IMG/VR virus record: IMGVR_UViG_3300015202_000348
Span: 1 to 31,324 of that record
Length of the DNA stretch: 31,324 nt
Origin: a virus
Direction: 5' to 3' (one strand)
The first letter of the stretch is position 1; each line of letters starts with the position of its first letter. The notes below the pieces were generated by a model, which ran no database searches, was not told the DNA's origin, and saw only the letters and a list, made by a program, of their open reading frames with translations. This document shows, in pieces, positions 14,398-24,900 of this stretch. Made by a program: the position numbers and the translations under genes.

Positions 14398-17300
14398 TTA
14401 ATTCAAAAGTTCTTTAAGCCACTCATCAGAGGGGTTGCTAGAAGGCACTGCCTGTCCATAGTAAGAGCGGACGTTAGTCTGGAGAGCTAAATACGCCAAA
14501 GGTGAGTTATAAATATCAGCCCCAGTCTTAGCCCAGATTAGCTGTTGAAAAAATCCAGGCAAGTTACCAGCAAGTAATTGCTCGACTACAGGCACTAGTC
14601 GATGCTCAGTTTGTTTAATTAAATCGAGGAGTTGATTAGGAGCTTGCATGTAGACGTTTGCTGGTTGAGCATCTAAGATGCCGTAGCTTTGGGCGTATGT
14701 CGGAAAGTCACTTGAAGTTTTTAAACTACCCAAGGCTGCTTGGTAGGGATTAAGACTTTGACAATCGAGCAATTCTCGTATGCGCCCCTGAGAGATTTTA
14801 GATACCTCTCTTAGCACAGTACTTGGAGAAACCGTAACTAAGAGGCCACCAATAATTTGTTGTGTGGGCAGATTACCAATCGATTGAATTACTTCAATTA
14901 GGTCAATAACACTAGGATTAAGATTGCTGGCAATTGGTTGCAAATTACGCTCGGTAAGATCGAGAGGGTTTGGTAGTCTCCATTCAGTAGTCTCAACCGC
15001 AGAGACGTAATCAACGCCTGGTATTAGATTGTCTGGTTCGTCTTTGTCGACTTCAAATGTTTCGAAATATGTCGTCGGCGGATAGAGCATTACATCCAAA
15101 GTATCAAGCACTCGGGATGCAAGTTCCCCAAGTCCCGTTTCGATTAGCTGCACTTCTAAAGCGTCCCGATTAGATTGGGGGTCGATTGTATCTACAACTA
15201 TCAATTGTAATGGCGTAGCGGGATTCTCTGCGGTATACTCAAACCCTGATATTAACGGCGTGTTACTAGCAGGAAGAATAATACCATAAGGCTCTCCTGT
15301 CGTTGGGGGTAGTAACGCCCCTGTGTCTGCACAAAGACTAGGCAATAGACTGTAATTAACTCCCGTGGGGCTGGCAACTAAACCGCTGCTGATCGACACC
15401 CCAGAGTCTGATCGCCCTAATTGGCTATAGGTATCATTAACATTATTGTTGCTACGACTAGTAGAAAGTTGACTTTCAGCAAAAGTTAACAGGGGTAGGA
15501 AAGTCCCTTGGAGAGTAGGACGGGCTGTAAAGTTTTCAAGTGCAGTTGGATCGCTGTAGCCAGAACTAGCAATTGTTAAACTGACATCACTTAATTCATT
15601 CCAAGCTTCTGGGCTCTCTGGAAACTCAGGGCCGTATCCAGGTATTGTAGTATCTGGCAACTGTGTGATTGCAATACCGCTAGTATAATCAAGTTGAAAT
15701 TTAGCTAGGGGGGAGTTGAGAATCGAGTCGACAATATTATTAGCCCCGAGAACGTCAACAAACAATTGTTTATTATGCTCGTAGAGACTGCCAAAATTTA
15801 CTAAAGCTGTCTGTAAGTAATTAAGATCGGGGGGGATTACCCCAATGCTTTGAAGTACTCCTAAACCCGAGGCTAAGTTATTTGCATTAGGTACTTGAAA
15901 AGTCCAGCTTGTAGCAGAAGTTCTAGTTGCTTGCAAAGGTCCTAAGTTAATTTGTTCCAAGCTTCCATCAGTTGCTGCTTTTAACCCAATCTGTAATCCA
16001 GAGGGTAGGACAGTATTTAAAACTGATTGCTGTAAATTTAGTAAGCCGTCTGGGTTGATCTCAATCTTATCGTTGGTAAAGCTAAGTAGATTTGGTAGGG
16101 CACTAAATAGTTCATCCTGTAGCGCGTTTAGAGCAGAATCAGCATTACTAAAAGAAGCTGTGGTTACACCATCAGCTATTGCTACTCTCAGTGACATATC
16201 AACCGAAGCACAGGAAAGGTGCTGATTGACAATTGTAGCCGCGTCGAGGGCAGTATTAGATACTAGAAGTCCAAGTGATAAATTAATAGCTATACCCTTA
16301 GCTAAAATTAGTAAACGCGGAGGCTCACCTAACCCCCACTTCCAGATTAGATCGCTAGGCAAGTACGCGTTAACTCGATCGACATACGCTTTGAAATCGT
16401 CTGTAAAAGGAAAGGGGGTATTTAACTTTGCCGTATAGGTTCCAAGGATTAAGGTCGATCCGCTAGCATCTAGTCTAAGTTGAAGGTCAATTGGTAAGAA
16501 TAGATTCAGCCTAGTAACTGTTGACTGGTAGTTAGGGGTAATTGTAACGGTTCCTAAATCAGCCGTAGTTCCAAAAGTATCTAGCGCAGGCGCACCCTTC
16601 TCTGGAAAGAGAAACCCTAATACCTGCTTAGCGATCGGCAAGTATTTATTTACGGTGCGTTGGATTTCCAGGATCTTAGCAAAGGTAGGATTAGCTTCAA
16701 TAATTGCAATCTGTTTAAATGCCTCCGTAAGTACTGGATCGCTCCACGCTGCATTAGCTAAAGTATATAGTAGAGGGTAAGAAGCAGCTCGGCCCGCCTC
16801 TACACCAATTGCATTTTGAGCACTCTGTTGAATCTGCTGTAAGACTTGAAGTTTAAATTGCTGCTGTCGAGAAAGCGTTGGCGTATCTTGCCTAGACTGA
16901 ATTTTACTAACCGGATCGATTAGATGGAGATCGTTCTCTTTAGTATCTTTAAGAGTGTTAGCTGTTGTCTTAAGCGCGTCCGCAGCGGCTTGCTCATTAG
17001 TCAGCGAACTCATTGGAGTTAGACTACAGATGTTGCGGCTGTTAACTAACGTTGTCGAAGAGATGGGTTCGACTTTGCTCTTGATACTTGTAAATGGGTC
17101 AATTGTTGATAGCGACCCTGGAGTCAGCGGTGACTGTAAATCTGTATCTAGCGTAGTTAAGTCTCCGATTGAACAAAACGGTCCAACGTTTACCCAACCA
17201 CCCGCGCTAGTGATTGCGGGTTTAAAAGCTGAGGGTAGCGGCGTACCTAGATTAGTTTTAGCTCGCGTCGAGCTGTAAACGTACTTAGGGTTTGGTGCAA

Positions 17301-17622
17301 GAATAATTGCGCCGATCGCATACTTTTGATTGCCGAGGTTAAGAACAGTTGCCGTAGTTCCTGCTTGTGGCATTGGCATTGACAGTCCAATTCCTTGACC
17401 TACTCCAAATGAAAGCTGCTTAATAACTTCCGGTGGGTGAAAGATGTTAGTGCCAATTAGTTCGTTAAAGCGACGTTGGTCTGTTGTGCTCTTAGGTTGA
17501 ATTACCCAGCGGGTTAAAGCTGGGTTACTTGTAGCGTTTAACTGACGCTGAGCATTGTAATCGACTTGATTGAAATTAAACTGAGTGCTATAGCTACTGC
17601 GTTCATCAAAGAGTGAGGACAT
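14398..17622 (-). CDS. large tail protein, possibly baseplate hub component with OB-like N-terminus
   Basis: 1074 aa, no certain family. Residues about 66-115 (FGVGQGIGLSMPMPQAGTTA, then LNLGNQKYAIGAIILAP) resemble the OB-fold of gp5/gpV-type proteins, which have a strand-rich 'P..G..V.....GG....G.I' pattern. The middle (about 210-300) is helical and Gln-rich (LSRQQQFKLQVLQQIQQSAQ). The remainder alternates Leu/Thr/Asn-rich segments with many Pro. It occupies the slot where a tape measure often sits but lacks the long coiled coils and membrane segments expected of one. It is downstream of the M23 hub gene with a 19-nt AT-rich gap. Best guess: a baseplate hub or tail-tip protein. Confidence 0.5.
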   Translation of the reverse strand: MSSLFDERSSYSTQFNFNQVDYNAQRQLNATSNPALTRWVIQPKSTTDQRRFNELIGTNIFHPPEVIKQLSFGVGQGIGLSMPMPQAGTTATVLNLGNQKYAIGAIILAPNPKYVYSSTRAKTNLGTPLPSAFKPAITSAGGWVNVGPFCSIGDLTTLDTDLQSPLTPGSLSTIDPFTSIKSKVEPISSTTLVNSRNICSLTPMSSLTNEQAAADALKTTANTLKDTKENDLHLIDPVSKIQSRQDTPTLSRQQQFKLQVLQQIQQSAQNAIGVEAGRAASYPLLYTLANAAWSDPVLTEAFKQIAIIEANPTFAKILEIQRTVNKYLPIAKQVLGFLFPEKGAPALDTFGTTADLGTVTITPNYQSTVTRLNLFLPIDLQLRLDASGSTLILGTYTAKLNTPFPFTDDFKAYVDRVNAYLPSDLIWKWGLGEPPRLLILAKGIAINLSLGLLVSNTALDAATIVNQHLSCASVDMSLRVAIADGVTTASFSNADSALNALQDELFSALPNLLSFTNDKIEINPDGLLNLQQSVLNTVLPSGLQIGLKAATDGSLEQINLGPLQATRTSATSWTFQVPNANNLASGLGVLQSIGVIPPDLNYLQTALVNFGSLYEHNKQLFVDVLGANNIVDSILNSPLAKFQLDYTSGIAITQLPDTTIPGYGPEFPESPEAWNELSDVSLTIASSGYSDPTALENFTARPTLQGTFLPLLTFAESQLSTSRSNNNVNDTYSQLGRSDSGVSISSGLVASPTGVNYSLLPSLCADTGALLPPTTGEPYGIILPASNTPLISGFEYTAENPATPLQLIVVDTIDPQSNRDALEVQLIETGLGELASRVLDTLDVMLYPPTTYFETFEVDKDEPDNLIPGVDYVSAVETTEWRLPNPLDLTERNLQPIASNLNPSVIDLIEVIQSIGNLPTQQIIGGLLVTVSPSTVLREVSKISQGRIRELLDCQSLNPYQAALGSLKTSSDFPTYAQSYGILDAQPANVYMQAPNQLLDLIKQTEHRLVPVVEQLLAGNLPGFFQQLIWAKTGADIYNSPLAYLALQTNVRSYYGQAVPSSNPSDEWLKELLN

Positions 17623-17641
17623 AAATTAATTGTGGATTAGC

Positions 17642-20600
17642 TTACCCTGTAATAGATAATAGTACAACTTCAATTGTATAACCGCCACCCCCACCAGCAG
17701 CATTAAATTGATGCTTGACGGCTTCTACACGCCAGACTGACTGCGGCTCTTGATTGAAATGCGATTTCTTGTACTCCTCATCAGTATACTTAGGTCCGGT
17801 TAATCCTTTAAATTCAGTAGGGATCCGATCGTTAGTTGTTGCTGTTGGTGGTAATGCAGGTACAGAAAATACTGTAGTACTAGCAGGCGCAACTGCAGCA
17901 CTCGCTGGGTCTACATCCACAAACTCCATTTCAGTTATACCTGTTTGGGCTAAGGCAGTTTTAAACTTATCAAATTCCCCTTGAGTAATAAATCCAATAG
18001 ATCCGTGAGTACCGGGTTGAGCTTTAGAAATGCCAGGTTTGAGAACGCGATCGTTATCTACGTGGAAACCAAAGGTATTACTAGTTATACGTTTTAGTTT
18101 AGTCTTAGAGGTAATTGGAATAAAGACGGAGCCTATGCCTGGATTACCCTCTCCAGGTTTAGGTTGTCCGATGGTGTACTTGCCGTAAGGTAAAGGAGTT
18201 GCCGACTGGGCAACGTCATTTTGAGCTGTACCAAAAACTTGTTTACCAGGAAGACCAGAGTTGGCTGTACCTGTAGACGCTATATTACCAGAGGAGTCAT
18301 AGACAGTTACAGTTAGATAAATCAAGCCAAAGGTATCAGCAACTTTAGTGTTGACTACAATAACTTTGTTCTTAATTTGCGCTGTGGGTTTACTAGCGTT
18401 CGTAGCAGTGGGTACAACTTGGGTTACGGGTGTCTTTGGTGCCTCTGGTGGGGCGACAGTCTTGCTAGCTATTACAGGAGTAGAGTTTGCTTTACTCTTA
18501 CGTGCGTCAATCTCAGCTTGAGTAGGCGCAGAGCCTTTCTCAAAATTCATAAAAGTTGGTTTCAACGACTCATTACTACTTGTATTCCGCAACTCAAAAT
18601 GTAAATGAGGCCCTGTAGATCCTCCGGTATTTCCGCTCAGTGCAATTAATTGACCTGTAGCAACACTTTGACCGACAGTAACTTTTAGCTGAGATAAGTG
18701 GCCGTAAACACTACTTAGATTATTACCGTGATCTAGAGTAATCTCTGTACCGTATTTTCCTTTACGACCTGCCTCTCTAACAACACCCGCTAATGCGGCA
18801 ACTACTGGAGTACCCATACCTGCACCAAGATCGACACCCGCGTGAAATCTACGCTCACCCGTAATAGGGTGAGTTCGCCAACCGTAAATACTAGTTACCG
18901 TTACAGGCTTTAGTAGCGGATAAATCATATTATCCTGTTCGGCATTACTAGTAATTCCAGGGGCTCCAGTAGTCGCCGCTGGAAGTGCTGCAGGTGTTCC
19001 AGTCTGTGAATTTCCACTTGCGCTTTCTGCAACAACAGGCGCACCCTTTTTAGGTAGCTTAGCATCCGGCGGAAGCTGGCTGTTAATTATAGTACCAATA
19101 CCTTTATATTGAATGCACGCTAACAAATTAGGCGATCCCCCCATATTTCCTGGCTCTAGATTACTGCCAGTAAAGACACCGGTATTCGGCACGCCTGTAA
19201 ATTCTTTGTTGGGGTTGTTAATACCATTAGCCCCATTGCACATCATTACCTGTTCCGCATCAGGATTATTTGTGTCTTCGCCTTTAATTTTAGCTAAGGT
19301 GTCGCCATAGGTTAAAGCTTCACGTTTAAGGTAATCAATTGTGCCAAGGCGTTCGGCAACCAATGTTTCTAACTTGTTTAATTCTTGATGCAAAGGCGAA
19401 CCGACTACTTGAACAATCTCTCCTGGAACCATACTGGGATCTCCAATTAAGGTCATGCTGGCACTGCGTGTTTCTTTACTATGAATTCGCGCCATTTGAG
19501 CGCCAACAGCAATTGCTTCCACCCGACTGGTAATTGTCTCATCGATCACATACATGTTCCGCCCAGCAATACTCCGACCGCTAAGAAAAGGCGGGCGCGC
19601 ACTCATGTGCATTAAGATAATATTTCCCGAGTTAGCTTTGCTTGCTGTGTTATTTGGGGAGTTATTACCAATTAAATAATTAGTATACATAGCGTTAGTA
19701 GTCTGCTCCTCCCGCCAGTTAATTACTCCTTGTGCCCAATCGGGTTGAAGATTAAAGGCGACTGTTGGCTTAAAGATAATGTCATCGAAGGCGTCAGTTA
19801 CAGCTTTAGTTGTAGTCGTCTCAACAATTACTTTAGTGTCACTTGTTGTAGTCTTTTCAACAGTAGTAGTTTTTGTTACCTTTCCCTTTGACCAAGTTGT
19901 GTTAATCGCTACGTCTTTGTATTTATCAGCTAGCGCTTTAACTGCTGCAGAAGAGCCTAAGCCGTCTGGTTGAAAGCGGTAGTAGTAAGTACGGTAAAAT
20001 CGTTTAGGGTCGGTAAGCCCGCTGATGTCTGCAGAACGCGGGATGTAATAATAGTCTCCGTCCTGGTGCGAACAGAAAACTTCTGTCGGGTAAGTCTCTT
20101 GATTGCTTAACCATTTAATTAGCTCGATTGGAATCTGCTGTTCGATCGTATATTCTTTGGCAACCGACTCAGTGCTAAACGGTAGTCGACTAGTAATAAT
20201 ATTAAACTTAGGGTGCGGCAGTAGATCTAACTTAGCTGTTTTAACCTTGCCAGCTAGGGGTCGACTGTCATAATTATAGAGGTAGTCAGGCGGTGGCATA
20301 TCTAAATCCTGACCGCTAATCTGCCCTGGAGTCTTAGGTTTAAAAGTTGACAGTCCTAAGTCTTTAATTAAACCGGGGTTAATCCGCATCCCATTAATAT
20401 CAGTTTCCGACTTCTTAGCTTCTTTACCAATCGTAATATGACCGACACCTAATTGGGCTAAACGCAGAATGGTATCCGAGCGGTTAACAGCTTCGTTAGT
20501 ACCGCCTAAAGCTAAGTTCATATAAGCCCGATCGTTATTAATATCAAATGGCGACAGACTTACTTGCGTCTCCATTAAATAGCGCATTCGATCGCGGCAT

Positions 20601-21070
20601 TGAAGTACGCATTTGTATCCACTATCGGTACCAATTACGCCAATGGTATCAATAATCCCAACGAACACACGCATTAGTTGCGGCGAGTCGCTTTTCATTA
20701 ATGTAATCAAACCAGCGGCATCAGTAAATAAAGTATCAACATAGCCCATCCAGATACAGATCTCATCCTCCTGCCCGAGGTTATGCAGGATCTTGTCTAA
20801 GTCGTTAGTGACAGAAGGTAAGGGTGGCGCAAACTTATTGGCATCTTCAGCGGCAGTACTAAGGTTAATCGTTGCGGTACTAGCGTTCCAGAATCTTTGG
20901 ACGCTACAGTTGACTGACTGAACTACCCACGTCGACCCGCCGCCACCTACTGGTACATGAGCAAAAAGTAACTCGTCATGCCGTAAAGTAGTAATTACGC
21001 AAATAGGAATCTGTCCCTGTGCCCGCTGATGACATTTCGATCCGAGCGTGGGTTGGAAAGTGAGTGACAT
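17642..21070 (-). CDS. tail hub protein with M23 (LytM) peptidase and L,D-transpeptidase-like domain
   Basis: 1142 aa multidomain. Residues 1 to about 170 look like phage hub/late-control-D domain, including EICIWMGYVDTLF, FVGIIDTIGV and VLQCRDRMRYLME. About 395-425 is a Thr/Lys/Glu low-complexity linker. Around 495-560 is a second hub-like part (RVEAIAVGAQMARIHSKETR, DPSMVPGEIVQVVG). About 715-835 is a complete M23 endopeptidase: HPITGERRFHAGVDLG (zinc His and Asp near 740) and TGPHLHFEL (near 817). This fits a tail-tip enzyme that cuts peptidoglycan during DNA entry. From about 910 a further domain (PYGKYTIGQP, FGFHVDNDR, GTHGSIGF) has L,D-transpeptidase-like layout, with Ser where the catalytic Cys of HGC would be. 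It lies downstream of the tube gene. Domain order is visible; the catalytic loss is inference. Confidence 0.85.
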   Translation of the reverse strand: MSLTFQPTLGSKCHQRAQGQIPICVITTLRHDELLFAHVPVGGGGSTWVVQSVNCSVQRFWNASTATINLSTAAEDANKFAPPLPSVTNDLDKILHNLGQEDEICIWMGYVDTLFTDAAGLITLMKSDSPQLMRVFVGIIDTIGVIGTDSGYKCVLQCRDRMRYLMETQVSLSPFDINNDRAYMNLALGGTNEAVNRSDTILRLAQLGVGHITIGKEAKKSETDINGMRINPGLIKDLGLSTFKPKTPGQISGQDLDMPPPDYLYNYDSRPLAGKVKTAKLDLLPHPKFNIITSRLPFSTESVAKEYTIEQQIPIELIKWLSNQETYPTEVFCSHQDGDYYYIPRSADISGLTDPKRFYRTYYYRFQPDGLGSSAAVKALADKYKDVAINTTWSKGKVTKTTTVEKTTTSDTKVIVETTTTKAVTDAFDDIIFKPTVAFNLQPDWAQGVINWREEQTTNAMYTNYLIGNNSPNNTASKANSGNIILMHMSARPPFLSGRSIAGRNMYVIDETITSRVEAIAVGAQMARIHSKETRSASMTLIGDPSMVPGEIVQVVGSPLHQELNKLETLVAERLGTIDYLKREALTYGDTLAKIKGEDTNNPDAEQVMMCNGANGINNPNKEFTGVPNTGVFTGSNLEPGNMGGSPNLLACIQYKGIGTIINSQLPPDAKLPKKGAPVVAESASGNSQTGTPAALPAATTGAPGITSNAEQDNMIYPLLKPVTVTSIYGWRTHPITGERRFHAGVDLGAGMGTPVVAALAGVVREAGRKGKYGTEITLDHGNNLSSVYGHLSQLKVTVGQSVATGQLIALSGNTGGSTGPHLHFELRNTSSNESLKPTFMNFEKGSAPTQAEIDARKSKANSTPVIASKTVAPPEAPKTPVTQVVPTATNASKPTAQIKNKVIVVNTKVADTFGLIYLTVTVYDSSGNIASTGTANSGLPGKQVFGTAQNDVAQSATPLPYGKYTIGQPKPGEGNPGIGSVFIPITSKTKLKRITSNTFGFHVDNDRVLKPGISKAQPGTHGSIGFITQGEFDKFKTALAQTGITEMEFVDVDPASAAVAPASTTVFSVPALPPTATTNDRIPTEFKGLTGPKYTDEEYKKSHFNQEPQSVWRVEAVKHQFNAAGGGGGYTIEVVLLSITG

Positions 21071-21091
21071 AATTAATAGTTAGGTATTAGA

Positions 21092-21120
21092 AACGCGATC
21101 GGTTTAATCCCAATCGCGTT
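21092..21120 (-). terminator. putative terminator after the tail tube gene
   Basis: AACGCGAT (21092-21099) and ATCGCGTT (21113-21120) form an 8-bp stem. On the minus strand the hairpin is followed by TTTCTAATACC. The T-run is short, so read-through into the hub gene is likely. Partial termination after the abundant tube gene, ahead of low-copy hub genes, would make sense. Confidence 0.45.
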
Positions 21121-21151
21121 CCTTTAGATTCAATGTTAATTATAAAGTAGC

Positions 21152-21904
21152 TTAACGATAGAAGTAGCTAAGTCCATCTGGGTTGTCGTCGCCGCCATAA
21201 CTTACACCATTTCCTACAGTTGTAAAAGCCGCAGAGCGGCCATTAACAACTCTATTAATTGAAGCCTCTTCTACAGATAGTGCACCTTTACCTTTAGTGT
21301 CAGTAGTGTTATAAACTTGATAACCTTCAGACAAGCCTTCCCATTGGTTAGCGACGACTCGCTGACCAGACTGAACTCCCATTGCAAACGTATCCAGTTT
21401 GCAGTTGAGTAAAACGATCTTACCTTGTGCCGACCGTGGCGGTACTGCCGTCCCATTATTAGACACGACATTATTAGCGTATCTATTAGTAAGATTTAAA
21501 GTATCGTCATAATCTTTACCTCCGCCCTCAGCTTTGGCAAGCTCTGGTGCATTAATGTACATCACTAGATTAAACCGAGGCGAACGCGATACGCGAGCTT
21601 GTCTAGTTACTGAGGAGAATCCCATAGTTTCAGTTAGCACGTTAGTGTCTAGCATTCCACGTTGAGCTACCCAACCAATTTGGAAGTCGCCGTCGAGATA
21701 CCGTGGTACGCGCTGACTAAGCTCCATATAAGGTTCAGTGGCGTTACGGAAGGTAAACTGTACAGAGGTAAAGAACCCTCTGTTAACTAGATTACCCGTA
21801 GCGTCCAACATCCATAGAGTACAGTCAAATCCTTGAAACGGATCTTTAATTCCGTTATTGACTCCAGTACTCCCAGTAGTATTTTTTGTAGTAAGAATTG
21901 CCAT
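21152..21904 (-). CDS. tail tube protein
   Basis: 250 aa. It lies directly downstream of the sheath gene, the nearly universal place of the tube gene in contractile tails. Pattern: short N-terminal arm, then CTLWMLDATGNLVNRGFFTS, FTFRNATEPYMELSQRVPRY, DFQIGWVAQRGMLDTNVLTE, and late strand IVLLNCKLDTFAMGVQSGQR, VVANQWEGLSEGY. The last segment matches tube proteins of T4 gp19/XkdM type, where CK.DS...GV..G..V....W.G appears. Many copies stack as hexameric rings under the sheath. A terminator-like hairpin follows. Confidence 0.72.
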   Translation of the reverse strand: MAILTTKNTTGSTGVNNGIKDPFQGFDCTLWMLDATGNLVNRGFFTSVQFTFRNATEPYMELSQRVPRYLDGDFQIGWVAQRGMLDTNVLTETMGFSSVTRQARVSRSPRFNLVMYINAPELAKAEGGGKDYDDTLNLTNRYANNVVSNNGTAVPPRSAQGKIVLLNCKLDTFAMGVQSGQRVVANQWEGLSEGYQVYNTTDTKGKGALSVEEASINRVVNGRSAAFTTVGNGVSYGGDDNPDGLSYFYR

Positions 21905-21913
21905 TTTAATTAA

Positions 21914-24900
21914 TTATCCTACGGATACGGAGAAGTTTTGAACAACGTTAACAAGAATAATGTCGGCTGGGAAGTAAGGGGTATAGCTTACTAAAACATT
22001 AAGTTTGTTTTGTACTTGAGTAGACAGAGGGTTATTACTTGCATTACAAATTGTTGGACTAACAGCTTGAATCCAACCCGCTGAGATTTTACTATTTAGG
22101 TAAGCATCAAAGCTCGAAGCGACTAAGACACGGGTCTGTTCGTCGTTCTGAGCTGACTCTAAACCTAACGCCGTTGTGTATAAGTCAGCAATCATTTGTA
22201 AGCTGACGCGGCGAATGGAAACCTGTTGCTGCTGAGAATTGCGACTAGTAGTCCGACCATTTAGGAACTTGAATTGCGCTAAACCAGTGTCGTAGTATAG
22301 TGCATCTACACCAGCTCGAGTTAGAGCGTCTAGGTACTGTGGAGTTGCTAATGTGTCTACGCTAATCACACCGTTAATCGGTACGCCATTACCAATATAA
22401 GCTGGTGAATGTTGAGGCGAACTTAAAGATAATGTCGCTGCGTATAAAGGTGCGGTGTGTTCAGTATTGCTATTAGACAACCCAACAAACGCACAGGTGC
22501 CTGCTACAAGCGTAATGTCTTTGTTATTAAGTTGCGCGCCGTATAACACAGCTTGGCTTTGATTAAGGTTAGGAGGAGCTTGAATAATCAATCGGCGATT
22601 GCTGTTAAGTCCTGCTGTACGATTAACCTGACCGATACACTCTTCTACAACTCCGCCATAGCGAGCATCCCCAATTACAATGCCTGTTGGAATTAAGAAT
22701 GCGATGTCAGCTGCTTCTAAAGCTTGTACCGCACGAATCATAGCCGCAGCACCAACCTTACTACTATCTGCATCGGGCTCCAGAGCCGCATCTCCACCTC
22801 CTTGTAGGTATAAACCTTGTAGGTAACTTAGACCTTGATAAGCAGGGGAATAGGGTGAGGGGGTGCCTGTGGTCGTTACGTAATCTAGACTCGGTACGAT
22901 CGCCCCAAAAGCTGGTGCTATCCGAACCGGAACTTGATCTAACTCTAAGTCTGTAAGAGGAGCAGTCGTTTTTATGATCGGTACATAATAGGCGCGGATC
23001 ATGCCACTATTAGCAGTAGCATTAAAGATGCCCGTATTCAGATCGACATCGCGGGTAGAGAGGTTTAAAGTTTCTGAGGTCGGCGTATTTTGATAACTAC
23101 TACTATCGAGATCGGTAATGTTAACAATAAATTGTCCATTAACCCCAGGGTTAACAGAGACTTGAAGTTGATTGCCGTATGCTCCACTACTTAAAGCAAC
23201 AATATTGACTAGTAAGTCGCTAGTCGCCGAGTAGAGATTTAAAGAAGCGGCAGTGGCTCCTTGGTTGCCAAGTGTAAAGTAAGTAGGACTATAGCTAGGT
23301 GTTACAGCACTGGGTAAAGTAGTCCAATTAGTGTAGGCTACTCCAACGTCACTAGTATTTAACAGTAAGTCATTGGCATAAGTTCCTGTTACTAAATCTT
23401 CGCCAATCGTCTGACGAAAAATCTCAGTGTAGATTCGGTTAGCTTGAACGCCTTTAATTTGACTAGTAAGTGATAACGTCGCTGGGTGAAGAGTGCTGCT
23501 AACTATAGGTATTGCAAGGAGTGAACTCAACAGGGAGTTTTGAATAATTTGGCTATCGATTTCCTTGAGCACATCCCCAGCCGAAGTTCCGATTGCAAAA
23601 GCAGTTCCAGAAGGCAACAATGACCCAGTAAGAATAGTGGCTCTCACAAGTGGAATTGTAAAGGTCGATCCGGATAGAAAAGCTACTGCGCCGCTATTGA
23701 CAATACTGGGTAGGTCAAAGACAATCCCGGAATCGACTGCACGAACCGTATCGTCAGCTTCGATAAATAAGAATGTAACTTTTAGATTTGTTGTGGCATA
23801 CGCTTCAGTAACTATTTCGTAAGAATCTAGTAAGAGGTTGCTGTTGCGGTTGTACAGTTGGTTTCTCCACTGTACTGCATTGGGATAATTAATAGAGCTA
23901 AGTTGTGCGGTTGTTGAAACGCCAATTACATAGCCGTTTACGACCGCTTCATATAAACTAACTTTAACGCCTGCAGCTAGATCAGTTACTGTACCTGCCA
24001 CGCTACCTTTGACTAAAACTTTGTAAGTAGTATTGTCGAGCGGATCGACGATTGGTTCGCTTAGTACAGTCAGATAACCCTGACCTAAAGTTAGGTTTGA
24101 GTCATTACTATGTAAAATTCGACCAGGGGTCAAGTTACTAACAACTGCTTGGTAATTATTGCGACTAATTTTTAAAAACTGATAGCCGTCTGTCGCAGCA
24201 GGTTTTAATGTTACCATCCCCAAACCGATGACAGCCTGCGCTTCAAGTGTAGATGTCGCAGGGATTGGAACGATTGAGTTAGTTATGGCATAGATTGTAA
24301 TTGGGAGATTAGTTGGATTGACCGAACTAACTACTGTACCTATCTCAGCATTATTAAAATAAAGCTTAGAGCCAGCGTCTAATCGAGCTAACACGTTAGT
24401 AACATTTACGGCGGTTGCCTTTAATGCTGTTTGACCAATCGCTAAACTCCCAGCTTGAGTAACCGTATAATTAACAGCACCTAAAGTTATTAACCCACCA
24501 TCTGGCGTAGCCAGCATATCAGCGGTAGCTAAAACAGAAGCTCCACCTTGCGGAGTCAGGGATGTATTTAAAGAAGCAATCGTTCCACTACTACTCAAAT
24601 TAAAAGTTAGTGCTGTCGTAGCTAAATAAGCAGCCGTACTTCCGTTAAGCGCGGCAGTCAGACTTAGCGCGATCGAGTTGGTAATCCGTTCTTCTACAGT
24701 AAGCGACAGCGTACTCTGCCCTGTATAAACAAGATCGCGGTTTAAACGGCTGCTAGGGTTAACTTTGATTGTTCCAAATGAATTAAGGCTACTTAAAGCC
24801 TCACCAATGTAATTGAAATCAACACCGATTCCAGTAGTAGCAACAGGAGAACCATTATGATATTGCTGTACCTGACCCTCGTAACCAATCTTTGGAGTAA

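Noticed and set aside
16226-20000. Short rightward ORFs within hub, tail and sheath genes
   Set aside because: They lie antisense inside clearly coding leftward genes, with no recognisable product or leader.
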